Shown in pieces: positions 8,416-14,987 of a stretch of 22,966 nucleotides of DNA (position 1 is the stretch's first letter; every line of letters starts with the position of its first letter). The DNA lies in assembly GCA_002384725.1 (NCBI GenBank), contig DGBF01000113.1, forward strand, positions 1 to 22,966, given 5' to 3'. Source of the stretch: Flavobacteriales bacterium UBA4011 (GTDB lineage: Bacteria > Bacteroidota > Bacteroidia > Flavobacteriales_D > Crocinitomicaceae). Below the pieces are notes generated by a model. The model searched no databases, was not told where the DNA came from, and saw only the letters and a list, made by a program, of their open reading frames with translations. A program made the translations under genes and the position numbers.

Positions 8416-8841
8416 ATGTCTAGCGTATTCGAAACTCGTTTAATTGGTAATATTGGAAAAAACGCCATCGTTCGCAATCTTGATAAAGGTTCAGTGGCGA
8501 TTAATTTTCCAGTCGCCCACAACAAAAACTGGCGAGACAAAAAAACGGGAGAATCAAAAACGAACACCACTTGGATTAATTGCACAATTTGGAAGCGAGA
8601 AGGAGACAACATGGGAATTGTAGATTATCTAAAAAAAGGAGCGTTAGTGGAATTGTCCGGTACTACAGTGGCGAGATCATTCATCGCAGAAGATGGCTCG
8701 ACTCACGCTGAAATTCGCTTAAACGTAAATCACACCAACATTCTTCGTTCGGCCCAAACAGATCAATCACCAAACGAAAACGGCGATTCATTTCTAGATG
8801 ATTTTGAGTCCGATTTGTTTGATGAAACAGAAGAAAAATAA
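8416..8841 (+). CDS. ssb: Single-stranded DNA-binding protein paralogue (OB fold)
   Basis: The product has 141 residues. Residues 1-110 form the SSB OB fold: RLIGNIGKNA, the strand around AINFPVAHNKNW, then TTWINCTIW and the GALVELSGT strand, in the usual SSB order. SSB coats single-stranded DNA as a tetramer and recruits repair and replication proteins through an acidic C-terminal tip. Here the tail is acidic (DDFESDLFDETEEK) but lacks the classical terminal DDxPF, so partner binding may be altered. This suggests an accessory paralogue rather than the housekeeping copy. It follows the LETM1-related gene after 44 nt. Three more paralogues lie at 20706-21846. The ORF is intact; the family is certain and the specific role is not. 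Confidence 0.93.
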   Translation: MSSVFETRLIGNIGKNAIVRNLDKGSVAINFPVAHNKNWRDKKTGESKTNTTWINCTIWKREGDNMGIVDYLKKGALVELSGTTVARSFIAEDGSTHAEIRLNVNHTNILRSAQTDQSPNENGDSFLDDFESDLFDETEEK

Positions 8842-8858
8842 TTTTTTTGATTTTTTCC

Positions 8859-8888
8859 TTGAACGTAATTTTTCTTTGATTATATTTG
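8859..8888 (+). promoter_or_regulatory. Promoter for tRNA-Asn
   Basis: TTG at 8859-8861 and TATATTTG at 8881-8888 are separated by 19 nt, an exact match to the Bacteroidota -33/-7 pattern. The tRNA starts 43 nt downstream. It is the best promoter match in the window. Confidence 0.7.
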
Positions 8889-8931
8889 CAATCGCTTTTA
8901 GAGGCCTACGGCTGATAAACGTGATTTAGAT

Positions 8932-9005
8932 TCTTCCTTAGCTCAGTTGGTTAGAGCATCTGACTGTTAATCAGAGGGTCCTTGGTTCGAGCCCAAGAGG
9001 AAGAG
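8932..9005 (+). tRNA. tRNA-Asn (anticodon GTT)
   Basis: The cloverleaf is complete. The acceptor stem TCTTCCT (8932-8938) pairs with AGGAAGA (8998-9004), the D stem is GCTC/GAGC, and the anticodon stem TCTGA/TCAGA encloses CTGTTAA with anticodon GTT (8966-8968), which reads Asn codons. The T stem CTTGG/CCAAG encloses TTCGAGC. The discriminator base is G at 9005, and CCA is not encoded. A promoter lies upstream and a terminator downstream, so it is a monocistronic tRNA. Part of the 3' end is repeated at 9137-9151. Confidence 0.97.
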
Positions 9006-9020
9006 CTACTTTTAATAATA

Positions 9021-9054
9021 AAACGGTTATACTTTTATAGTGTAACCGTTTTTT
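9021..9054 (+). terminator. Rho-independent terminator of tRNA-Asn
   Basis: AAACGGTTA (9021-9029) pairs with TAACCGTTT (9043-9051), extended inward by three pairs including one wobble, with a 7-nt loop. A run of T follows. It lies 16 nt after the tRNA. Confidence 0.85.
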
Positions 9055-9092
9055 AGTTAAATCGGTATATTTACCATTATTAATTATTATAA

Positions 9093-9251
9093 ATAGCTAA
9101 AAATCAGATACCTAAAAAACTAAAAGAGGGCTCTCTGAGCCAAGAGGAAGAAATCACTAAACAACTTTACATAGACTATTCACTTTTTAAGCGTGAATTG
9201 TTTCAAGATTTAACAAAACAAATCCCACAATTTATCGAGGCTTTTTTGTGA
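9093..9251 (+). pseudogene. Orphan coding fragment without a start codon
   Basis: A frame of 52 codons runs from just after a stop (9090-9092) to a TGA at 9249-9251. It has no ATG or GTG. Its translation is rich in charged residues with a helical look (PKKLKEGSLSQEEEI, YIDYSLFKREL, QDLTKQIPQFIEAFL). This is more protein-like than the surrounding AT-rich DNA and looks like the 3' end of a gene whose 5' part has been lost. I do not recognise the family. It overlaps the tRNA-like repeat at 9137-9151 and lies in the 319-base gap between tRNA-Asn and the amine-oxidase gene; the rest of that gap holds only the terminator. Confidence 0.4.
9137..9151 (+). repeat. Imperfect copy of the tRNA-Asn 3' end, attachment-site-like
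   Basis: GAGCCAAGAGGAAGA repeats the tRNA 3' segment GAGCCCAAGAGGAAGA (8989-9004) with one base missing. Duplicated tRNA 3' ends usually mark where integrative elements recombine, so this may be a decayed attachment site. No integrase is visible, and the copy lies inside a coding-like fragment, so chance or shared purine-rich composition cannot be excluded. Confidence 0.4.
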
Positions 9252-9324
9252 TTTATGTTGTTACTTGTTCCAAACAAACTTATGTTCGAAAACTAGATTT
9301 AAAAGTAAATCCTGATGAATAAAG

Positions 9325-10599
9325 ATGAATAAAAAAGACTATAAAATCCATATAATTGGAGCCGGGGTAAGTGGACTTATTGCTGCCAAAGTTTTAGAAG
9401 AAAATGGTTTTTATCCTACTGTTATCGAAGCTACAGAAAGAGTAGGAGGTAGAGTAAAAACGGATATTGTAAATGGCTATCAATTAGACCATGGCTTTCA
9501 AGTCTTATTGACTGCTTACCCAGCTGCTCAGAAATATCTAAATTTTGAGGCTTTGGATTTACAAAAGATCTTATCTGGGTCGACCATATTCAAAGCGCAG
9601 AAGCAAAAAATAATTGGTGACCCGTTAAGAGATTTGTTTTTCCTCTGGCCTACCGTTTTTTCTAGGATAGGAAATATTTTGGATAAGCTCAAAATTGTGA
9701 AACTCAATAACGCTTTGAAGAAAAAAAAGATAGAAGAAATCTTTTTAGAGAAAGAGCAATCGACACTTTCATATTTGACCGATTATGGTTTCTCTGATAA
9801 AATAATACGAGACTTTTTCAAGCCCTTTTTCAGCGGCATTTTTCTTGAAACGAAACTTGAAACTTCTAGTAGAATGTTTGAGTTTGTATTTAAAATGTTT
9901 GGAGAAGGACATGCAGCAATACCAAAATCTGGGATGGAGGCTATTCCCAAGCAACTATTTCAAAACTTAAAAAATACTTCTTTCAAATTCAACAAAAAAG
10001 TGGAATCAGTTATGGATGGGCAGATAACGCTTATTGACAAAACAAAATTGGAAAGTACTTTTACTATAATAGCAACTGACGCAAGTAATTTGATTTCCAA
10101 TTTAAATGATCAAGAAACAGAATGGAAGTCTTGTTATACCTTATATTTCGAGACTGAAAGCAAGCAAATTACTAAAAAATTGATAGGCCTTGTTCCCAAC
10201 GAAGGGGGATTGATCAACAATATATTTTACCACACCAGTCTCAAAACCGAATTAAATCCAAATAAAGAATTGCTTTCAGTAACCGTAATTGATAATCGAA
10301 ACCTGTCAAATGATTTACTTGTTGAGCAAGTGAAAAAGGAATTAAAAAAGAACTGCAGGATTGATAATTGCACCTTCATTAAGCAGTTCACCATTCCGAA
10401 GGCATTACCCGGATTAAAGAATATTCAATACGATATTTTTCCTTCTGAAACACGTATAACAGCTACTATATTTTTGGCGGGGGACACTCAATTAAACGGT
10501 TCTTTAAATGCAGCTATCCTTTCAGGAGAAAAAGCGGCCATGGGTGTTGTGGAAGAAGTTTCAATAATTTTTTCTCAAGAAATCAACAGTCTCAACTAA
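9325..10599 (+). CDS. FAD-dependent amine-oxidase-family oxidoreductase
   Basis: The product has 424 residues. The Rossmann motif GAGVSG at 12-17 is followed by VIEATERVGGRV at 33-44, the FAD-binding and GGR signature of the flavin amine oxidase / protoporphyrinogen oxidase / phytoene desaturase superfamily. FLAGDTQLNGSLN near the end (about 384-396) is the C-terminal flavin-contact motif with D387. There is no signal peptide or membrane segment. The substrate cannot be read from the sequence; carotenoid-, amine- or sterol-like oxidation are all possible. By eye the gene is AT-richer and uses more A/T-ending codons than its neighbours, and it stands alone beside a tRNA with a duplicated 3' end, which would fit horizontal gain. 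The start at 9325 is the only good ATG in frame near the start of the domain. Confidence 0.88.
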   Translation: MNKKDYKIHIIGAGVSGLIAAKVLEENGFYPTVIEATERVGGRVKTDIVNGYQLDHGFQVLLTAYPAAQKYLNFEALDLQKILSGSTIFKAQKQKIIGDPLRDLFFLWPTVFSRIGNILDKLKIVKLNNALKKKKIEEIFLEKEQSTLSYLTDYGFSDKIIRDFFKPFFSGIFLETKLETSSRMFEFVFKMFGEGHAAIPKSGMEAIPKQLFQNLKNTSFKFNKKVESVMDGQITLIDKTKLESTFTIIATDASNLISNLNDQETEWKSCYTLYFETESKQITKKLIGLVPNEGGLINNIFYHTSLKTELNPNKELLSVTVIDNRNLSNDLLVEQVKKELKKNCRIDNCTFIKQFTIPKALPGLKNIQYDIFPSETRITATIFLAGDTQLNGSLNAAILSGEKAAMGVVEEVSIIFSQEINSLN

Positions 10600-10629
10600 A
10601 TTATACGTTTATATAAGTTTGACTTGAAA

Positions 10630-10815
10630 TTACCGCACAGTCTTCTTCACGAACTTCTTAAAGTCTTCACAGCTTTTTTTGTCTGCTGTTTACTTTTTAC
10701 GCAACGCATAGTAGGCGGGAAACAATGCCCCTTCAGCAGTATAGGCAATAGAGTCTATTGTTTGACTCATTCCTGAAAAAGGGAAAAAAAAGAAAGCTAG
10801 TGTAAGAAATTTCAT
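10630..10815 (-). pseudogene. Small secreted-protein ORF with an in-frame stop
   Basis: From the ATG at 10813-10815 the frame reads a hydrophobic leader (MKFLTLAFFFFPFSGMSQ) and then IDSIAYTAEGALFPAYY, ending at a TAA (10690-10692) after 41 codons. The same frame continues with a protein-like stretch (ADKKSCEDFKKFVKKTVR) to a second TAA at 10630-10632. This suggests either a small exported peptide or a gene of about 61 codons broken by one nonsense change (a sequencing error is also possible). I recognise no family. It lies between the amine-oxidase gene and the bestrophin gene in a 277-base gap that is otherwise empty. Confidence 0.4.
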
Positions 10816-10876
10816 GTTTCTAAGTTTTATTTATACTCTAAGGAACGAAAGAGTAAAATGTACGTAGTTATTAAAA

Positions 10877-11743
10877 TTATCCAAAAACCTCCTCTACATT
10901 CGCCTTTATCAGCTCACAAAGTTGATCGGTTGGTAAATCGTTGTCATCGGTGCCAAATGGATCTTCAATTTCTTCTGCCAAAACTTCCATACTCACCAAT
11001 ACGTAAAACACAAAAGTGGCAATGAGTGCAGAGTAATAGCCGAAAATAGTCACGAAGGCCAAAGGCAAAGTGGTGACATAAACGAAGATGAATTTTTTGA
11101 TGAAAATGGAATAGGAATAAGGAATTGGAGTATTTTTTATCCTTTCACATGCTCCTAAACTGTCCATTAATGCATTTAGGTTTTTATCCAGTAAAAATAA
11201 ATCTTCTTGAGAAAGTACTCCTTTGTTTCGCAGGTGAATCAACCGAGCATAAATCGAATTTGAAATGCTAAGCGGTATGTGCCGCTTTGAAATGAAGTGT
11301 TTTATTTCCACTTCATTAAAATCCAGTTGCGAAATATCTACACCTATTCGCAAATGCTCCTTTGCTGCATAAACAAAGTTGGGAATCATACGCTTGAAAA
11401 AATCTCTATCTTCTTCTGCTTCAACTAGAACGGATAGTTTTGAAGACAAATTTCGTGTATCGTTTACCATTTCTCCCCATTTTTTACGTCCTTCCCACCA
11501 GCGATCATATGCTGTGTTGGTGCGAAAAACAAGTAAAAGTGAAATAACAAAACCTACCAAGGAATAAACGGCAACCAAGTTCCCCAGAACCGTCACATGG
11601 CCGAAATAAGTCATGACAATAAAGTCAATAAAAACAGTGAAAATACCGATGTACAGTAGCTCTTTCCATAAAATACGCAGTGTATCGCTCTTATGCATGG
11701 CAAATATCAGTTGAAACCAACTTTTCGGATTATAATTGATCAT
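10877..11743 (-). CDS. Bestrophin-family (UPF0187) anion channel
   Basis: The product has 288 residues. Hydrophobic segments lie at about 26-48, 55-75, 208-228 and 230-250, as in bestrophins, which form pentameric chloride/bicarbonate channels in the inner membrane; some bacterial homologues prefer cations. FRTNTAYDRWWEGRKKWG at 73-90 is the diagnostic motif, followed by CERIKNTPIPYSYS and then EEIEDPFGTDDNDLP near the C-terminus, matching the conserved DPFG calcium-clasp region. The length fits the bacterial type. It is a single-gene minus-strand unit facing away from the DUF6341-like gene. A TAAATTTG box lies 17 nt before the ATG. Confidence 0.93.
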   Translation of the reverse strand: MINYNPKSWFQLIFAMHKSDTLRILWKELLYIGIFTVFIDFIVMTYFGHVTVLGNLVAVYSLVGFVISLLLVFRTNTAYDRWWEGRKKWGEMVNDTRNLSSKLSVLVEAEEDRDFFKRMIPNFVYAAKEHLRIGVDISQLDFNEVEIKHFISKRHIPLSISNSIYARLIHLRNKGVLSQEDLFLLDKNLNALMDSLGACERIKNTPIPYSYSIFIKKFIFVYVTTLPLAFVTIFGYYSALIATFVFYVLVSMEVLAEEIEDPFGTDDNDLPTDQLCELIKANVEEVFG

Positions 11744-11760
11744 GTGGACTTTATTTGCCT

Positions 11761-11768
11761 CAAATTTA
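11761..11768 (-). promoter_or_regulatory. -7 box for the bestrophin gene
   Basis: The minus strand reads TAAATTTG, an exact TAnnTTTG match 17 nt before the ATG. No clear -33 partner was found at the normal distance. Confidence 0.4.
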
Positions 11769-11858
11769 AGATTCTTACAGAAATCAGTCGATATTATTCC
11801 CTCAAGAGAAAGTTCTTTGTGATTTTTTTATTTACTTTGTACTCAAAAATAAAGAATA

Positions 11859-12050
11859 ATGAGCTCTACAACGATATTTTACGGAATTGGCACCTTGTTT
11901 GCTGATTACCTTTTTATCCCTTTTGAAATGGTAGGCAACATTTTCAATTATAGTTTTATTGTTCTTGGATTTGTAGGTTTGTTTTATTGGTTGAACATGC
12001 AGAAAAAATTCAACCAACAAGCAGCAGACAACAAAGATCAACTGAAGTAA
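11859..12050 (+). CDS. DUF6341-like small membrane protein
   Basis: The product has 63 residues: an N-terminal amphipathic part (FYGIGTLFADYLFIPFEMV), one transmembrane segment (about 30-47, SFIVLGFVGLFYWL) and a polar tail (QKKFNQQAADNKDQLK). It resembles, from memory, the family of about 70 residues named DUF6341 in Flavobacteriia, which also has a LF.D.LF.PF motif and an ending with YW.....F. The function is unknown. A strong terminator lies 18 nt downstream, so it appears to be a single-gene transcript. Tiny size makes false calls easy, but the anchor, the family resemblance and the terminator support it. Confidence 0.7.
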   Translation: MSSTTIFYGIGTLFADYLFIPFEMVGNIFNYSFIVLGFVGLFYWLNMQKKFNQQAADNKDQLK

Positions 12051-12068
12051 AAAAATTCAAAATAGTTG

Positions 12069-12113
12069 AAGGTCATTAATCCTGATTGCTATCGGGACTA
12101 ATGGCCTTTTTTT
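12069..12113 (+). terminator. Strong rho-independent terminator before ispD
   Basis: The two arms 12069-12086 and 12091-12108 pair almost fully (AAGGTCATTA with TAATGGCCTT, and CCTGAT with ATCGGG, allowing wobbles) around a TGCT loop. Seven T follow at 12107-12113. It ends the DUF6341-like transcript and leaves only 10 nt before the ispD ATG. Confidence 0.88.
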
Positions 12114-12123
12114 GTTTACAGAC

Positions 12124-12792
12124 ATGGCAGACTTAAGCATTCTAATTACAGCAGGAGGTATAGGGAAAAGAATGGGAGCCGATGTTCCCAAACAATTTCT
12201 ATTGCTCTGTGGTCGACCTATTTTAATACACACCTTAGAGCGCCTGCATGGTTTTGCTCCTAAAGCTCAATTTATCATTACGCTGCCTGAAGAATGGAAA
12301 CAAGAATGGCAACAGCTCTGCACAAAACACGATTGCGATATTAAGCATGAAGTGATTTCTGGAGGAAAAGAGAGATTCAATTCGGTAAAAAAGGCACTTG
12401 AACATTGTTCAGGAAATAACGTTTTGATTCACGATGGTGTGCGTCCTTTGGTGTCAAAAGATTGTTTCGAAAGAGCCCTTGATTCAGTGAAGTCAAATGT
12501 TGCGTCGATTCCATTTGTAGCGATAAATGAATCCATGCGAAGGTTGGAAGGCGAACAAAATCATGCCGTAAACCGAGACGAATACCTGATTATTCAAACA
12601 CCGCAATGTTTTCATTTGAAAGAATTGAAAGAAGCATATGAACAAAACTATTCACCTCAATTTACAGACGATGCTTCTGTTATGGAAGCTTCCGGTCATA
12701 CCATTCACCTCTTTGAAGGAAACCCTGAAAACGTTAAAATTACTCAAGCAAAAGACATCCAACTAGCTGAATTCTACCTTCGAAGACTCTAA
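12124..12792 (+). CDS. ispD: 2-C-methyl-D-erythritol 4-phosphate cytidylyltransferase
   Basis: IspD transfers CMP from CTP to MEP, the step after Dxr in the MEP pathway, in the cytosol. The product has 222 residues, the normal length. ITAGGIGKRMG (8-18) and PKQF (22-25) form the nucleotide-binding loop, GGKERFNSV (80-88) is the second signature, HDGVRPLV (103-110) follows, and QTPQCF sits in the substrate region. I take the ATG at 12124; a TTG at 12112 is in frame but lies in the T tract of the upstream terminator. metF follows after 40 nt and has its own -7 box. The position right behind a strong terminator without a visible promoter is odd. Confidence 0.96.
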   Translation: MADLSILITAGGIGKRMGADVPKQFLLLCGRPILIHTLERLHGFAPKAQFIITLPEEWKQEWQQLCTKHDCDIKHEVISGGKERFNSVKKALEHCSGNNVLIHDGVRPLVSKDCFERALDSVKSNVASIPFVAINESMRRLEGEQNHAVNRDEYLIIQTPQCFHLKELKEAYEQNYSPQFTDDASVMEASGHTIHLFEGNPENVKITQAKDIQLAEFYLRRL

Positions 12793-12807
12793 GGTTTGAA
12801 AATCGGT

Positions 12808-12815
12808 TATATTTG
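12808..12815 (+). promoter_or_regulatory. -7 box for metF
   Basis: TATATTTG matches TAnnTTTG exactly, 17 nt before the metF ATG. A TTTG at 12795-12798 is too close to be its -33 element, so the promoter call is partial. Confidence 0.45.
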
Positions 12816-12832
12816 TTAGTCCAATTCAAAAA

Positions 12833-13783
12833 ATGAAAGTCACACAACATATTAAAGAGGCAAAAGACACTCTTTTTTCATTCGAAATTTTGCCTCCTTT
12901 GAAAGGGAAAAGCATTCAATCTATCTATGATGGAATTGATCCTATGATGGAGTTTAAACCAAAATTTGTCAACGTGACGTATCACCGTGAAGAGTTCATT
13001 TACAAAGAACGAGACAATGGTCTATTGGAAAAAATTGCTACTCGAAAACGACCAGGAACGGTTGGAATTTGTGCTGCCTTAATTAACAAATATGATGTTG
13101 ATACGGTTCCTCATTTGATCTGTGGTGGTTTTAGCAAAGAAGAAACGGAAAACGCGTTGATTGATCTTCAGTTTTTAGGTATCGATAACGTGCTTGCACT
13201 CAGAGGCGACCCCATCAAAACGGAACCTACTTTTCGTCCGCATAAAGACGGCCATAAATTCGCTGTAGACTTGATAAATCAAGTAACAGATATGAATGAT
13301 GGCAAGTACATGCTGGATGATGTAGACTTGGAACCAACTGCCTTTTGCATAGGAGCCGCGGGATATCCAGAAAAACACTTCGAGGCAATGAACAAGCAAA
13401 CGGATCTTAAATACCTGAAAGACAAGGTGGATGCTGGCGCTGAGTACATCGTTACGCAAATGTTTTTTGACAATCAGAAGTATTTCGATTTTGTCGAAAG
13501 TTGTAGAAAAGCAGGTATTGATGTTCCTATTATTCCAGGATTGAAACCTGTGAAGACATTGAATCACATCTCATTTTTGCCAAAGTTTTTCCATATTGAT
13601 TTCCCAGAAGCGCTTTCAAAAGAATTATTGAAATGTAGAACGAATGAAGACGTTGAGAAAGTGGGAATTGAATGGGGAATTCACCAATCGAAAGAATTAA
13701 AAGCGGCGAAAGTACCGTGCATTCATTATTACACGATGTCCAACTCATCTCAAGTAAAATCCATTGCCAAAGAAATATTCTAA
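12833..13783 (+). CDS. metF: Methylenetetrahydrofolate reductase
   Basis: MetF reduces 5,10-methylenetetrahydrofolate to 5-methyltetrahydrofolate, using FAD, and so supplies methyl groups for methionine synthesis. The product has 316 residues, typical of the bacterial TIM-barrel enzyme. FSFEILPP near 16-23 holds the conserved active-site glutamate, FVNVTYH follows, NVLALRGDP (about 118-126) carries the signature aspartate, and CIGAAGYPEKH, then DAGAEYIVTQMFFD and IPGLKP are all family hallmarks. It is cytosolic. A short exported protein gene begins 2 nt after the stop, so it is probably cotranscribed. No cobalamin or SAM riboswitch is seen upstream, where there are only 40 nt. Confidence 0.97.
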   Translation: MKVTQHIKEAKDTLFSFEILPPLKGKSIQSIYDGIDPMMEFKPKFVNVTYHREEFIYKERDNGLLEKIATRKRPGTVGICAALINKYDVDTVPHLICGGFSKEETENALIDLQFLGIDNVLALRGDPIKTEPTFRPHKDGHKFAVDLINQVTDMNDGKYMLDDVDLEPTAFCIGAAGYPEKHFEAMNKQTDLKYLKDKVDAGAEYIVTQMFFDNQKYFDFVESCRKAGIDVPIIPGLKPVKTLNHISFLPKFFHIDFPEALSKELLKCRTNEDVEKVGIEWGIHQSKELKAAKVPCIHYYTMSNSSQVKSIAKEIF

Positions 13784-13785
13784 CT

Positions 13786-14322
13786 ATGAAAAACCTAATT
13801 GTATTAACATTTCTGTTCGTTTCATTCACTTCAGTAGCACAGAAGAATAAGGAAAGATTCACCCTAACCAATGCACTAGTTGTTGGTCAAATGAACAAAG
13901 AAGATGAACGTTATTTTCTAGAAATTTCTTTGACAGAATTTTTTACCGATCGAGGTGTAAATGCGAGGCCTTCCTTGAATATTTTAAAGCAAGGAGCTGA
14001 TTTGTCTGACTTGGCAAGTGATTCGTTAAAAAACAAAGTTCAGGCAAAAGGAATAGACACCTATTTATTGGTTTCCGTTCGCGGATTTGACTCCCGTTTC
14101 AAATTAAGTTCTAGAAACGATGATTTTAAAACAGCCTTGGATTACGGAACACTTTTTAATCTATACCGTGAAGAAATTACGAATGTCTCTTTCGAGTTTT
14201 TCTTCTATCGAAACGATGCATTGGTGAAAAAGCAACTGATTCGCATTGGCAATATCAATTCGAAAGAATCAGTCTTGAAACGCCTTAAAAAGAAACTAGC
14301 GCGCAAGATGAAGAAATGGTAG
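13786..14322 (+). CDS. Exported protein of unknown function
   Basis: The product has 178 residues from the ATG at 13786, 2 nt behind metF. The in-frame extension upstream overlaps metF and is rejected, because a clean signal peptide starts here (MKNLIVLTFLFVSFTSVAQ, cleavage after VAQ or VA). The mature part shows alternating strands (ALVVGQ, YLLVSVRGF, VSFEFFFYR) and a very basic end (LKKKLARKMKKW). By its fold pattern it resembles small periplasmic proteins, but I recognise no family and no catalytic motif. The tight spacing suggests cotranscription with metF, without implying a shared function. Confidence 0.75.
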   Translation: MKNLIVLTFLFVSFTSVAQKNKERFTLTNALVVGQMNKEDERYFLEISLTEFFTDRGVNARPSLNILKQGADLSDLASDSLKNKVQAKGIDTYLLVSVRGFDSRFKLSSRNDDFKTALDYGTLFNLYREEITNVSFEFFFYRNDALVKKQLIRIGNINSKESVLKRLKKKLARKMKKW

Positions 14323-14344
14323 ATAAGGGAGTGTAAAGGTTTTA

Positions 14345-14385
14345 AGTGTAAAGTGGTGAAGCTCTGTTACTTTGCACTTTACACT
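14345..14385. terminator. Inverted repeat between convergent genes
   Basis: AGTGTAAAGTG (14345-14355) and CACTTTACACT (14375-14385) are perfect 11-bp arms around a 19-nt loop. They lie between the 3' ends of the exported-protein gene and ribE, so a bidirectional terminator is the obvious reading. The flanking tracts are weak, however: A-rich on the plus side and only TTAAAA on the minus side. Confidence 0.5.
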
Positions 14386-14401
14386 AAAAAAATTCTACAC
14401 T

Positions 14402-14983
14402 TTAAGATTTACCCATCAGCTTCGCCACGTACTTCCCAATTATATCAAATTCTAGATTTATTCTTGAACCCACTTTTAAGGTGTGAAAATTCGTGTATTC
14501 ATAGGTATACGGTATAATGCAAACTGAAAATTCATTGTCCTTAGAATCGACCACCGTTAAACTAGTTCCATTTACCGTTACTGAGCCTTTTTCAACCGTC
14601 GGGCTACCTCCATCATAGCGAAAAGTATATTTCCAACTTCCGTTTTGATCTTCAATAGCAATGCACTCAGCAGTCGTATCCACATGACCCTGAACGATGT
14701 GACCATCCAATCTGCCGTTCATAATCATGCAACGCTCCAAATTTACCTTCGTCCCCACTTCCCATTTTCCGAGATTGGTTTTTTCCATGGTTTCTTGAAT
14801 AGCAGTTACGACGTAACTCTTGTCCGTGATTTCAACCACTGTCAAACAGCATCCATTGTGGGCAACACTTTGGTCAATTTTTAATTCATTCGTAATCTCA
14901 GAACTTATCGTGAAATGCACGTTTTCTTTGTCGGGAACGATTTTTTCGACCGTTCCTAAAGTTTCTATTATTCCTGTAAACAT
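14402..14983 (-). CDS. ribE: Riboflavin synthase, alpha chain
   Basis: The enzyme dismutates two 6,7-dimethyl-8-ribityllumazine molecules into riboflavin and the pyrimidinedione, in the cytosol as a trimer. The product has 193 residues built from two similar lumazine-binding halves, shown by the repeated motifs NGCCLTV (43-49) and NGTSLTV (138-144), with GHIVQGHVDTTAE at 94-106. MFTGIIE is the nearly invariant N-terminus, so the start is secure. It begins 4 nt after the stop of the large T9SS type B protein gene and is probably the second gene of that transcript. This is an unexpected pairing, since no other rib gene is near. Confidence 0.97.
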   Translation of the reverse strand: MFTGIIETLGTVEKIVPDKENVHFTISSEITNELKIDQSVAHNGCCLTVVEITDKSYVVTAIQETMEKTNLGKWEVGTKVNLERCMIMNGRLDGHIVQGHVDTTAECIAIEDQNGSWKYTFRYDGGSPTVEKGSVTVNGTSLTVVDSKDNEFSVCIIPYTYEYTNFHTLKVGSRINLEFDIIGKYVAKLMGKS

Positions 14984-14987
14984 ATTG

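Noticed and set aside
12112..12123. TTG start for ispD
   Set aside because: It lies in the T tract of the terminator; the ATG at 12124 gives the usual N-terminus.
13672..13785. Upstream extension of the exported protein inside metF
   Set aside because: A clean signal peptide starts at 13786, 2 nt after the metF stop; the extension would bury it.
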